Assembly (NCBI GenBank): GCA_016861165.1
Contig: BOKV01000007.1
Span: 62,001-126,000, forward strand
Source: Alphaproteobacteria bacterium
Lineage (GTDB): Bacteria > Pseudomonadota > Alphaproteobacteria > Rhizobiales > Rhizobiaceae
Direction of reading: 5' to 3'
Length of the DNA: 64,000 nt
The notes under the pieces: generated by a model
What the model saw: only the letters and a program-made list of their open reading frames with translations
Told to the model about the DNA's origin: nothing
Databases searched by the model: none
In this document: one piece after another, positions 51,839 to 60,362 of the stretch
Position numbering within the stretch: position 1 is the stretch's first letter
How the letters are laid out: each line of letters opens with the position of its first letter
Position numbers and translations under genes: made by a program

Positions 51839-53932
51839 ATGATCGAAATCGCCGAGCGGACGGTGTCCGTCGAGCGGTCCGGCGCAATGCTGGTGGCGAC
51901 GGTCGACCATCCGCCGGTCAACGCGCTGTCGCGCCCGGTGCGGGCCGGTCTCATCGATGCCGTCGACCGGTTCGAAGCCGATGCCGACGCCGGCGCGCTT
52001 GTCATCATCTGCGCCGGCCGCACGTTCATGGCCGGCGCCGACCTGCGCGAGCTCGACGGGCCGCCGCGCGAGCCGCGGCTGGGCGAACTGATCGACCGTC
52101 TCGACCGCTGCGCCAAGCCGGTGATCGCCGCCATGCACGGCACCGCGCTCGGTGGTGGCCTGGAAGTGGCGCTCGCCTGCAGCCACCGCATCGCGCTCGC
52201 CAGCGCCCGCCTCGGCCTGCCCGAGGTCAGGCTTGGCCTGCTGCCGGGTTCCGGCGGCATCGTGCGCCTGCCCCGGCTGGTCGGCGTCGAGCATGCGCTG
52301 ACCATGATCTGCGAGGGCGGCCAGATCGACGCGGCCGAGGCGCTGGCGCTTGGCCTCCTCGACGAAGTCACGACCGGCGATCTGCGCGCGGCGGCGATCG
52401 CGTTCGGCGAACGGATCGTCCGGGCCGGAGCGCCGGTACGCCCCACCTCCGCGCTGCCCGTGCCGGCCTTCGACGCCGGCCTGCTCGCGGCCAAGCGAAC
52501 CGAACTGGCGCGGAAGTACAGAGGCCAGACCGCGCCGCGTCTGGCCGTCGACCTGATCGAGATGGCGGCGACGACGCCATTCGCCGAAGCCGCCCGCAAG
52601 GAATATCTGGCCTGCCGGGAACTGCTCGCCTCGCCGCAATCGCGCGCGCTGCGTCACCTCTTTGCCGCCGAACGTGCCGTGGCGAAGATCGACGGCGTCG
52701 GCGCGGATGTCGTGCCGCGCCCTGTGCGCAAGGTTGCCGTCGTCGGCCCCGGGACCATGGGCCGCGGCATCGCCCAGTGCTTCCTCACCATCGGCCTGCC
52801 CGTCGTCCTGGTCGGGCGGCGGCGCGAAAGTCTCGACGAGGCGGTCGCGGCCATTGAACGGTCCCTGGCGGCAAGGGTCCAGCGCGGTTCGATGACACCG
52901 GCCGAGCGCAACCGCGCCATCGCGCTGCTGCGGCCGGCGCTCGACCATGCCGACCTCGCCGATGTCGACCTCGTCATCGAGGCGGTGACCGAGGACCTCG
53001 ACGTCAAGAAGATGGTCTGCGCCCGGCTCGAGGCCGCGCTCGGCGAGCACGCCATCATCGCCACCAACACCTCCTTCCTCGACATCGAGGCGCTCGCCGC
53101 GTCGCTCGCGCGGCCCGCCAACTTCGCCGGCATGCATTTCTTCAACCCGGCCAATGCCATGCGCTTGGTCGAGAACGCGCGTGCCGCCGCAACGGCGCCC
53201 GACGTGCTGGCGACGCTCGCCGACCTCGCCCGGCGGCTCGGCAAGCTGCCGGTCTCCGTCGGCGCCGGGGAGGGCTTCGTTGCCAACCGCATGCTGGCCA
53301 AGCGCACGCGCGAGGCGCTGTTCCTCATCGAGGAGGGGGCAACGCCGCACGAGGTCGATCGCGTGCTGGTCGATTTCGGCTTCCCGCTCGGACCGTTCGC
53401 GCTCGCCGATCTCGCCGGCCTCGACGTGGTGGCGGCGACCCGGGCGGCCCGGCTTGCCGCCATGACGGCGCGCGAGCAGTCCTGCGACATCGCCGACCGG
53501 CTCGTCGCCGCCGGCCGCCTCGGCCGCAAGACCGGCGCCGGCTACTACCGCTACGGCGAGGACGGCAAGCCGCGGCCCGACGCCGCCGTCGACGAAATGC
53601 TCGCCGCTCATCGCGCCGCGCGCGGCATCGCCCAGCGCGTCATCGGCGACCAGGAAATCCTCGAGCGCTGCCTGCTGGCGATGATCAACGAGGCGGCCCG
53701 CATTCTCGATGAGGGCGTGGCCGCGCGGCCCGGCGACATCGACGTGATCTGGACCAGCGGCCTCGGCTGGCCGCGCCATCTCGGCGGACCGATGTTCTGG
53801 GCCGATGAGACCGGCCTGGTGAACGTCCTGGAGTCGCTGCGCACCTACAGCCACGTTGTCGGCGCGGACCATTTCGGTCCCGCGGCGCTGATCGAGCGGC
53901 TGGTCGCCGAAGGCCGCGGTTTCTGCCGATGA
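51839..53932 (+). CDS. Bifunctional enoyl-CoA hydratase / 3-hydroxyacyl-CoA dehydrogenase
   Basis: This 697-residue multifunctional enzyme resembles peroxisomal MFE-1. An N-terminal crotonase domain (about 1-190; MAGADLRELDG, HGTALGGGLEVALAC, GLPEVRLGLLPG) is followed by an NAD-binding domain from about residue 300 (VVGPGTMGRGIAQ) with GMHFFNPANAM and GFVANRML, and C-terminal helical repeats to the end. It provides beta-oxidation hydration and oxidation. I use the ATG at 51839; another at 51824 would add five residues. It leads the operon with ipdA, ipdB and an SDR. Confidence 0.92.
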   Translation: MIEIAERTVSVERSGAMLVATVDHPPVNALSRPVRAGLIDAVDRFEADADAGALVIICAGRTFMAGADLRELDGPPREPRLGELIDRLDRCAKPVIAAMHGTALGGGLEVALACSHRIALASARLGLPEVRLGLLPGSGGIVRLPRLVGVEHALTMICEGGQIDAAEALALGLLDEVTTGDLRAAAIAFGERIVRAGAPVRPTSALPVPAFDAGLLAAKRTELARKYRGQTAPRLAVDLIEMAATTPFAEAARKEYLACRELLASPQSRALRHLFAAERAVAKIDGVGADVVPRPVRKVAVVGPGTMGRGIAQCFLTIGLPVVLVGRRRESLDEAVAAIERSLAARVQRGSMTPAERNRAIALLRPALDHADLADVDLVIEAVTEDLDVKKMVCARLEAALGEHAIIATNTSFLDIEALAASLARPANFAGMHFFNPANAMRLVENARAAATAPDVLATLADLARRLGKLPVSVGAGEGFVANRMLAKRTREALFLIEEGATPHEVDRVLVDFGFPLGPFALADLAGLDVVAATRAARLAAMTAREQSCDIADRLVAAGRLGRKTGAGYYRYGEDGKPRPDAAVDEMLAAHRAARGIAQRVIGDQEILERCLLAMINEAARILDEGVAARPGDIDVIWTSGLGWPRHLGGPMFWADETGLVNVLESLRTYSHVVGADHFGPAALIERLVAEGRGFCR

Positions 53933-53975
53933 ACGACCGCTCACCCGAAGATAGCGAGGACGGACCAGACTGCCC

Positions 53976-54854
53976 ATGAACAAGGAAATTACGCTCGCCG
54001 CGGTCGTCGCCGAACTGCGCGACGGCATGACGATCGGCATCGGCGGCTGGGGGCCGCGCCGCAAGCCGATGGCGCTCATCCGCGAAATCCTGCGTTCGGG
54101 TCTCAGGGATCTGACACTCGTCGCCTATGGCGGACCCGAGGTCGGCATGCTGTGCGCTGCGGGCAAGGTGGGCAAGCTCGTCTACGGCTTCGTTTCGCTC
54201 GACGTGATCCCGATCGAACCGTATTTCCGCAAGGCGCGCGAGGCCGGCGCCGTTGACGTCAGCGAACTCGACGAGGGCCTGCTGCTGCTCGGCCTGCGGG
54301 CCGCCGGCCACCGGTTGCCCTTCGTCGCCACCCGTATCGGCCTCGGCTCGGCGGTGATGACCAACAATCCCGACTTCAGGACGGTGCGTTCGCCCTATGG
54401 AGACGGCGAGGAACTGCTCGCCATGCCGGCGATCCGACTCGACGCGGCGCTGATCCATGTCAGTCGCGCCGACCGCGCCGGCAACACGCTGACCTTCGGG
54501 CCGGACCCCTATTTTGATGACCTTTTCGCGCGCGCCGCCGAGAAGGTGTTCGTCACCACCGAGGAACTGGTCGACACCATCGCTTCCGACAATCCGGAAG
54601 ACATGAAGGCCAACCTGTTCGAGCCCTATCTGGTCAGTGGCGTCGTCGAAGCTCCGCTCGGCGCCCATCCGACCAGCTGCCACTACGGCTATGGCTGGGA
54701 CCTCGACCACCTGAAGGCCTATGCGGCGTCGGCCGGCGAGGAAGGCGGCTGGCGGGCCTATTTCGACCGGCATCTTACCGGCGACGAGGCGCGCTATGTC
54801 GCCAGCGTCGGCGGCGAGGCGCGTATCCGCAGCCTGCCGATCCCCACCTTCTGA
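53976..54854 (+). CDS. ipdA: IpdA-like subunit of steroid C-ring CoA hydrolase
   Basis: This is a 292-residue CoA-transferase family I alpha-type protein. GIGGWGPRRKPMAL, VAYGGPEVGMLCAAGKV, YGFVSLD and DPYFDDLF match what I recall of mycobacterial IpdA. A Glu at about residue 100 (LDEGLL) is at the place of the catalytic Glu. IpdAB hydrolyses the last carbocycle (ring C) of the steroid nucleus rather than transferring CoA. It is followed after 13 bases by ipdB. High confidence of orthology. Confidence 0.93.
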   Translation: MNKEITLAAVVAELRDGMTIGIGGWGPRRKPMALIREILRSGLRDLTLVAYGGPEVGMLCAAGKVGKLVYGFVSLDVIPIEPYFRKAREAGAVDVSELDEGLLLLGLRAAGHRLPFVATRIGLGSAVMTNNPDFRTVRSPYGDGEELLAMPAIRLDAALIHVSRADRAGNTLTFGPDPYFDDLFARAAEKVFVTTEELVDTIASDNPEDMKANLFEPYLVSGVVEAPLGAHPTSCHYGYGWDLDHLKAYAASAGEEGGWRAYFDRHLTGDEARYVASVGGEARIRSLPIPTF

Positions 54855-54867
54855 CCGGACGCGCCTG

Positions 54868-55716
54868 ATGACGACCGCCAAGGACTTCACCCTCGCCGAA
54901 TTGATCATCACCGCCGCGGCAGAAGCCTGGCGCGGCGACGGCGAACTGCTCGCCACCGGCATCGGCACGCTGCCGCGCCTGGCCGCCGGCCTGGCCAGGC
55001 TGACCTTCTCCCCCGGCCTGCGATTGACCGACGGCGAAGCCTATCTGGTCGCCGAGCCGGTGCCGCTCGGGCCGCGCGGCGGCGCTTCCCCGCGCTATTG
55101 CGGCTGGATGCCCTATGCGCGTGTCTTCGACAGCGTCTGGTCGGGCCGCCGCCATGCCATGGTGACACCGGTGCAGGTCGACCGCTGGGGCCAGGCCAAC
55201 ATCTCGGCGCTGGGGCCGGACTTCCGCAGGCCGCGGGTCCAGATGCTCGGTCTGCGCGGCTTTCCGGGCAACAGCGTCTCGCACAAGAATTCGATGTTCC
55301 TGCCCAACCACGACCGGCGTTCATTCGTCGAAGGCGAGGTCGATGTCGTCGCCAGCGTCGGTTTCAAGACGAACAACTGGCCGGCCGGGGCCGGGCCGGA
55401 CTTCGTGCGGATCGGGATCGTCGTCACCAATCTGTGCGTCCTCGATTTCGGCGGCCCCGACCACGCCGCCCAGGTGCTTTCGCTCCATCCCGGTGTCGCC
55501 TTCGACGAGGTGCAGGCAGCCACCGGGTTTGCGCTGCTGCGCGCGCCGGGGCTGCAGCAGACGCCTGCCCCTACCGAGGAACAGCTCGCCATCATCCGCC
55601 GGCTCGACCCCCACAACCTGCGGGCCGGCGTCATCAAGGGCAACCCGCCCGGTGCCGGATCGGCCGGCGGTGAAGGCGCGGCGCTGGCGGACGCCGAGCC
55701 GGGCAGGCGGCCATGA
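54868..55716 (+). CDS. ipdB: IpdB-like subunit of steroid C-ring CoA hydrolase
   Basis: This is a 282-residue CoA-transferase beta-type subunit. LARLTFSPGLRLTDGEAYL, GWMPYARVFDSVWSGRRHA, VQVDRWGQANISALG, GFPGNSVSHKNS and DFGGPDHAAQVLSLHPG line up with mycobacterial IpdB. The usual catalytic Glu of family I transferases is not obvious in this subunit, fitting a hydrolase. It forms the heteromer with IpdA. It overlaps the SDR gene by four bases. Confidence 0.93.
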   Translation: MTTAKDFTLAELIITAAAEAWRGDGELLATGIGTLPRLAAGLARLTFSPGLRLTDGEAYLVAEPVPLGPRGGASPRYCGWMPYARVFDSVWSGRRHAMVTPVQVDRWGQANISALGPDFRRPRVQMLGLRGFPGNSVSHKNSMFLPNHDRRSFVEGEVDVVASVGFKTNNWPAGAGPDFVRIGIVVTNLCVLDFGGPDHAAQVLSLHPGVAFDEVQAATGFALLRAPGLQQTPAPTEEQLAIIRRLDPHNLRAGVIKGNPPGAGSAGGEGAALADAEPGRRP

Positions 55717-56486
55717 CCGCCGACCTGTTTCCGGCGACCGGTGCTGCGATCGTCATCGGCGGCTCGGGCGGCGTCGGCTCGGAGATCTGCCATGTGCTGG
55801 CGCGCGACGGCTGCGACGTGGCGCTGACCTATCTGGACGGCGAGGCGCGCGCCCGGAACGCCGCCAAGCTGGTCGAGGCGCAGGGCCGCTCGGCCACCGT
55901 CCATCGCCTCAATGTCGAGGAGACGGCGGGCGTGCGCGCCTTCACCGACGCGGTCATCGCCGCCCACGGCGCCATCCACACGCTGGTCTATGCCGCCGGG
56001 CCGCTGTTTCCGCTTCTCCACCTGAGCCGCATCGAGCCGGAACTGATGAAGAAGCACCTGCTGCAGGACACGTTCGGCTTCTTCAACGTCGTCCACGCCG
56101 CGCTGCCGCATCTGCGGGCCACGCGCGGGTCGGTCGTCGCCTGCCAGACGGCGGCCCACTTCCGCTACGCCCCGGCCGACGGGCTGTCGGTGGTGCCGAA
56201 GGCCGGCGTCAATGCGCTGATGAAGGGTTACGCCAAGGAGGAGGGCCGCTATGGCGTGCGCGCCAACGGCGTGGCGCTCGGCATCATCGAGACCGGCCAG
56301 CACGAGGAACTGACCCGCCAGGGCTTCATCGACCAGAGCTATGCGGAGGCGGCCGCCCGCAACACGCCGCTCAGGCGCAACGGCAAGCCGACCGACGTGG
56401 CCGAGGCCGTTTCCTTCCTGGCCTCGGCGCGCGCGGGCTTCGTGACCGGCCAGGTGATCTGCATCGACGGCGGCTACCACGTCTAG
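55713..56486 (+). CDS. SDR-like protein lacking catalytic serine and tyrosine
   Basis: This 257-residue protein has the cofactor motif IGGSGGVGSEI and a YAAG in place of NNAG. The active-site stretch reads ACQTAAHFRYAPADGLSVVPK. The residue four before the Lys is Ser instead of Tyr, and the Ser of the catalytic triad is not at its usual position. The C-terminal IDGGYHV is intact. It overlaps ipdB by four bases (ATGA), so it is translated with it. It might be an atypical reductase or a non-enzymatic partner. Confidence 0.8.
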   Translation: MTADLFPATGAAIVIGGSGGVGSEICHVLARDGCDVALTYLDGEARARNAAKLVEAQGRSATVHRLNVEETAGVRAFTDAVIAAHGAIHTLVYAAGPLFPLLHLSRIEPELMKKHLLQDTFGFFNVVHAALPHLRATRGSVVACQTAAHFRYAPADGLSVVPKAGVNALMKGYAKEEGRYGVRANGVALGIIETGQHEELTRQGFIDQSYAEAAARNTPLRRNGKPTDVAEAVSFLASARAGFVTGQVICIDGGYHV

Positions 56487-56534
56487 CCTGTTGCCGATGC
56501 TCCTGTCGGCACCCGCCGGCGCGAACCGGCATGC

Positions 56535-57566
56535 TCATATACTCTCCGGCACGCTGAGGCCGAAGGGCAGGAAGATCTGCCCCGGGGTTTCGGCCGGCCC
56601 GTTGCGGATCGTGGCGAGCATGTGGTCGACCAGCGTGCGGCACAGCTGGGGCAGCGGCGTCGAGATGGCCGCGGTGACCAGACGATCCTGCAATGCGGCG
56701 CGCGAATCCGGCGTCAGCTCGTTGACCACGACGGAGGGGAGCCTGTCGGGCGGCAGTTCCCGTAGCGCCTGTAGAGCGCCCTCCATGCCGCCGCCGGCGA
56801 TATAAAGCCCGGCGATGCCGGCATGGCGGTGGACGAGGTTGAGCGTCGCTTCGTAGGTGACCTGGTGCGTCTCCAGATTGATCAGCGTGTCGAGCACCTC
56901 GAACTGCGGGGCGTATTCGCGGAAATAGCTGCGAAACCCGGTCTCGCGCAGCTCGTGCCCGTGCCAGCGGTGGCTGCCGACAAAGACAGCCACCTTGCCA
57001 GGCCGCCGCGCGGTGTGGGCGACAAGCCAGGCGGCCGTGCGTCCGACCTTCATGTTGTTGGTCCCGACATAGTTTTCGCGCACGCCCTGGGCGAAGTCCG
57101 ACAGGAGCGCATAAACCGGCTTGCCGTTCGACTTCAGGTTCTCCACGACCTTGGTGACGCTGTGGTGGTCGAGGCTGGTCAAGGCCACGGCCTGATTGGC
57201 GGCGCCGAGAGCCTCCAGCGCCGCGCACACCTCCTGCGGGGTTTGCGCGGCAACGAAACGCAGATCGGCCTGAACACGCCAGCCCGCCGTTTCGGCTGCC
57301 GCCTTGACCAGCTCGCCGGCGAACGCCTGGTAGAAGGACTGGTCCTGCCGCTGCAGCAGGAAGCCGAGCCGGGCCTGCGGCAGGTCGGCCGCCAGGCGGT
57401 GCCTGATCAGGGCGGTGGCGTAATAGCCGATCTCGCTGGCGGCCTGGTAGACCCGTCGCGCCGTTTCCTCGCGCACCCGCTGGCGCCCGTTGAGCACGCG
57501 GTCGACGGTCGCCACGCTCACACCGGCGCGGGCGGCCAGATCGGCAATGGTCGGTCGCGATCCCAT
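56535..57566 (-). CDS. LacI-family transcriptional regulator
   Basis: This is a 343-residue repressor: N-terminal HTH (TIADLAARAGVSVATVDRVL) with VDR in place of the commoner VSR, then a type I periplasmic-binding-like sugar domain (about 60-340). It is divergent from mocD-mocE-mocF and so likely controls them in response to a cyclitol or rhizopine. The ATG at 57566 is used; a GTG at 57575 is possible. Its start codon lies inside a large inverted repeat. Confidence 0.88.
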   Translation of the reverse strand: MGSRPTIADLAARAGVSVATVDRVLNGRQRVREETARRVYQAASEIGYYATALIRHRLAADLPQARLGFLLQRQDQSFYQAFAGELVKAAAETAGWRVQADLRFVAAQTPQEVCAALEALGAANQAVALTSLDHHSVTKVVENLKSNGKPVYALLSDFAQGVRENYVGTNNMKVGRTAAWLVAHTARRPGKVAVFVGSHRWHGHELRETGFRSYFREYAPQFEVLDTLINLETHQVTYEATLNLVHRHAGIAGLYIAGGGMEGALQALRELPPDRLPSVVVNELTPDSRAALQDRLVTAAISTPLPQLCRTLVDHMLATIRNGPAETPGQIFLPFGLSVPESI

Positions 57567-57590
57567 TTCATTCACAGCAATGATTGAAAT
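57565..57590. promoter_or_regulatory. Inverted repeat at the lacI start, probable operator
   Basis: ATTTCATTCA and TGATTGAAAT (9 of 10 complementary) are separated by CAGCAA. The element overlaps the lacI start, in the 133-base divergent gap with mocD. Near 57610-57640, AATGATG-like units repeat about every nine bases. An operator for the adjacent regulator is likely. Confidence 0.6.
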
Positions 57591-57699
57591 CCATCACCAA
57601 GGCAACCAATGAATGATGTAAATGATGGGAAATGCTGCATCGCGGTTGAGGTTTCGCCCTTGTCGCCGTATCTGTGGCGGCGTTCGGGAGGGTGTGACG

Positions 57700-58791
57700 A
57701 TGAAACCGACGAAACGGGACTACAGCCTGCTCGGCCGCGACGCCGCGGCGGCCGTCGAGCGCGGTCTGGCCTCGGCCGCCTGGTACCACACCGACGTGCC
57801 GCGCAAGACCATGAAGGAACTGATGCAGCGCCGCGACGGCCCGGCCATGCGCGACACGGCGATCTGGCTCGGCGCGATGGCGGTGTTGGCCGCTGGCGTC
57901 ATCTGGCTGTGGCCGTCGGCCTGGGCGATCCCGCCGCTGCTCGCCTATGGCGTGCTCTACGGCTCGGCCTCCGATTCGCGCTGGCATGAATGCGGCCACG
58001 GCACGGCCTTCAAGACCCGCTGGATGAACGACGTGGTCTACCACATCGCCAGCTTCATGATCATGCGCAATCCCGTCGAATGGCGCTGGAGCCATGCGCG
58101 CCACCACACCGACACGATCATCGTCGGCCGCGACCCGGAGATCGTGGCGATGCGCCCGCCGGACCTCGCGCGCATCCTCCTCAACCTGTTCGGCATCGTC
58201 GACGCATGGGTCGCGATGAAGGCGATGGTCCTCAACGTCCTCGGTATCCTGACCGAGGAGGAGAAGAGTTTCATTCCCGAAAGCGAGCAGCCCAAAGTGA
58301 TCCGCGTGGCGCGCGTCTGGTTGGCGATCTATGCCGCGACCGTGGCGCTCGCCTTACTGCTCGGCTCCATTCTGCCGCTGATGCTGGTCGGCCTGCCGCG
58401 GCTCTACGGCGCCTGGCACCATGTGATGACCGGCGTCCTGCAGCATGCCGGCCTGGCCGAGAACGTGCTCGACCACCGGCTGAACAGCCGCACGGTCTAC
58501 ATGAACCCGATCAGCCGCTTCATCTACTGGAACATGAACTACCACGTCGAGCACCACATGTTCCCGATGGTCCCCTATCACGCACTGCCGCAGCTGCATG
58601 AGCTGATCAGGCACGACCTGCCGGCTGCCGACACCGGCATCTGGCAGGCCTATCGCGCGGCCTGGCCGGCACTGAAGCGCCAGCTTCGCCACGAGGACTG
58701 GTTCATCAAGCGCGAATTGCCGGCGACGGCCAAGCCGTACCGGCCCGAGTTCTACGGCGACGTGGAGCCGGTCATGGGCGCGGCCGCCTAG
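57700..58791 (+). CDS. mocD: MocD-like membrane fatty-acid-desaturase-family oxygenase
   Basis: This is a 363-residue integral membrane di-iron protein. The three His boxes are HECGHG, HARHH and HVEHH, and hydrophobic segments lie around residues 60-95 and 200-240. With the following ferredoxin and reductase it matches the MocD-MocE-MocF system of rhizopine catabolism, thought to demethylate 3-O-methyl-scyllo-inosamine. The ATG at 57700 follows GGGAGGGTG. Other substrates such as alkyl chains cannot be excluded, but the fixed gene order supports MocD. Confidence 0.87.
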   Translation: MKPTKRDYSLLGRDAAAAVERGLASAAWYHTDVPRKTMKELMQRRDGPAMRDTAIWLGAMAVLAAGVIWLWPSAWAIPPLLAYGVLYGSASDSRWHECGHGTAFKTRWMNDVVYHIASFMIMRNPVEWRWSHARHHTDTIIVGRDPEIVAMRPPDLARILLNLFGIVDAWVAMKAMVLNVLGILTEEEKSFIPESEQPKVIRVARVWLAIYAATVALALLLGSILPLMLVGLPRLYGAWHHVMTGVLQHAGLAENVLDHRLNSRTVYMNPISRFIYWNMNYHVEHHMFPMVPYHALPQLHELIRHDLPAADTGIWQAYRAAWPALKRQLRHEDWFIKRELPATAKPYRPEFYGDVEPVMGAAA

Positions 58792-58816
58792 CGGCGCGGC
58801 GACAAGGGAGGAGGCC

Positions 58817-59131
58817 ATGAGCGACTGGGTCGACGCCTGCGCCATCGACGACATCGAGGAGGAGGACCTGATCCGCTTCGACCACGGCGGGCGCACATTC
58901 GCCATCTATCGCAGCGCCGATGACGCGTTCTTCTGCACCGACGGCCTGTGCACGCATGAGCAGGTCCATCTCGCCGACGGGCTGGTGATGGATCACATCA
59001 TCGAATGCCCCAAGCACAACGGCCAGTTCGACTACCGCACCGGCAAGGCGCTGCGCGCGCCGGTGTGCGAGGACCTCGCCACCCATCCGGTCAAGGTCGA
59101 GAACGGCAGGGTCTTGGTCAGGATCGGATGA
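58817..59131 (+). CDS. mocE: MocE-like Rieske ferredoxin
   Basis: This 104-residue protein has a Rieske 2Fe-2S site: CTH (44-49 region, DGLCTHEQ) and CPKHNGQFD as the second Cys-His pair. It has no signal peptide, so it is a cytosolic electron carrier. The size is typical of MocE and of small Rieske ferredoxins that feed membrane oxygenases. It lies 25 bases after mocD and six before mocF. Confidence 0.92.
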   Translation: MSDWVDACAIDDIEEEDLIRFDHGGRTFAIYRSADDAFFCTDGLCTHEQVHLADGLVMDHIIECPKHNGQFDYRTGKALRAPVCEDLATHPVKVENGRVLVRIG

Positions 59132-59137
59132 AGCGCG

Positions 59138-60322
59138 ATGGCCGGCATGGTTATCATCGGCGCCGGCGAGTGCGGCACCCGCGCCGCCTTCGCGCTGAGG
59201 GAGGCCGGCCATGACGGGCCGGTCACCCTGATCGGCGAGGAACCGCACCTGCCCTATGAGCGCCCGCCGCTCTCCAAGACCACGCCGGTCACACCGAAAC
59301 CGATCGCCGAGCCGGCGCGCTACGCCGCCGCCAAAATCGAGCGTCTGACCGGCGTCCGCGTCAGTCGGATCGATCCCGCCCGCAGGGTCGTCGAAAGCGC
59401 CGATGGGCGCGCCTTCGCCTTCGACAAGCTGCTGATCGCCACCGGCGCCAGGGCACGGCGCCTGCCGGGCATGGAGGCCGCCCGCACCCTGCGCACCCTC
59501 GACGACGCGCGCGACATCCTCGGCGCGCTCGACGGTGGCGCGCGGCTCGGCATCGTCGGCGGCGGCTTCATTGGCCTCGAACTGGCGGCGACGGCGCGCG
59601 CCATCGGCGCCCGCGTCACCGTCGTCGAGGCGGCAGCCCGGCTGATGGCGCGGGCGGTCCCGCAGCAGATCGCTGCCGTTACCGAAGCGCGCCACCGCGC
59701 GGCGGGCGTCGACATCATCCTCGGCGCCGAGGTGCGCCAGGCCGGGCCCGACCGCATCGCATTGGCCGACGGCCGCGCCATCGAATGCGACATCGTCGTG
59801 GCCGGTGTTGGCGCCGTCCCCGAGACAGGCCTGGCCCGGGATGCCGACATCGCCGTCGACAACGGCATCGTCGTCGACGGCGCGCTGCGGACCTCGGCGC
59901 CGGACATCTTCGCGGCGGGCGATTGCTGCGCGTTTCCCTATCGTGGCGGCCGCGTCCGCCTGGAAAGCTGGCGCGCCGCCGTGGACCAGGCCAGCCACGC
60001 TGCCGCCGCCATGCTCGGCAGCACCGAGGCCTATGCCCGCGTCCCCTGGTTCTGGTCCGATCAGTACGAACTGACGCTGCAGGTGACCGGACTTGCCGAA
60101 CCGGGGCTGCCGACCCTACGCCGCGACCTCGGCGACGGCGCCTTCATCCTGTTCCAGCTCGGCGGCGATGGCCGGCTGGTTTCGGCCAGCGGTGTCGGCA
60201 CCGGCAACGCCGTGGCCAGGGACATCCGGCTTGCCGAGATGATGATCGAGCGTGGCGTCAGCCCCGATCCGCAGCGGTTGGCCGACGCGAGCGTCAACCT
60301 CAAGGCGCTGCTCAAAGGGTGA
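59138..60322 (+). CDS. mocF: MocF-like ferredoxin reductase
   Basis: This is a 394-residue FAD/NAD-binding reductase: an N-terminal FAD site (IIGAGECGTRAA), the YERPPLSK motif typical of Rieske ferredoxin reductases, an NAD site (GIVGGGFIGLELA) and the second FAD motif near DIFAAGDCC. It would reduce the MocE protein with NAD(P)H. The gene order mocD-mocE-mocF with short gaps is conserved in rhizopine clusters. Confidence 0.92.
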   Translation: MAGMVIIGAGECGTRAAFALREAGHDGPVTLIGEEPHLPYERPPLSKTTPVTPKPIAEPARYAAAKIERLTGVRVSRIDPARRVVESADGRAFAFDKLLIATGARARRLPGMEAARTLRTLDDARDILGALDGGARLGIVGGGFIGLELAATARAIGARVTVVEAAARLMARAVPQQIAAVTEARHRAAGVDIILGAEVRQAGPDRIALADGRAIECDIVVAGVGAVPETGLARDADIAVDNGIVVDGALRTSAPDIFAAGDCCAFPYRGGRVRLESWRAAVDQASHAAAAMLGSTEAYARVPWFWSDQYELTLQVTGLAEPGLPTLRRDLGDGAFILFQLGGDGRLVSASGVGTGNAVARDIRLAEMMIERGVSPDPQRLADASVNLKALLKG

Positions 60323-60362
60323 GCCGCGCCGCCGCCGAATGTCCAACCGGGAGGGGAACGTC

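Noticed and set aside
50408-54079. Reading through from the MFE gene region into the binding-protein gene as one 1223-codon frame
   Set aside because: The upstream part is antisense to the MFE gene. The true protein starts at 51607 with a signal peptide.
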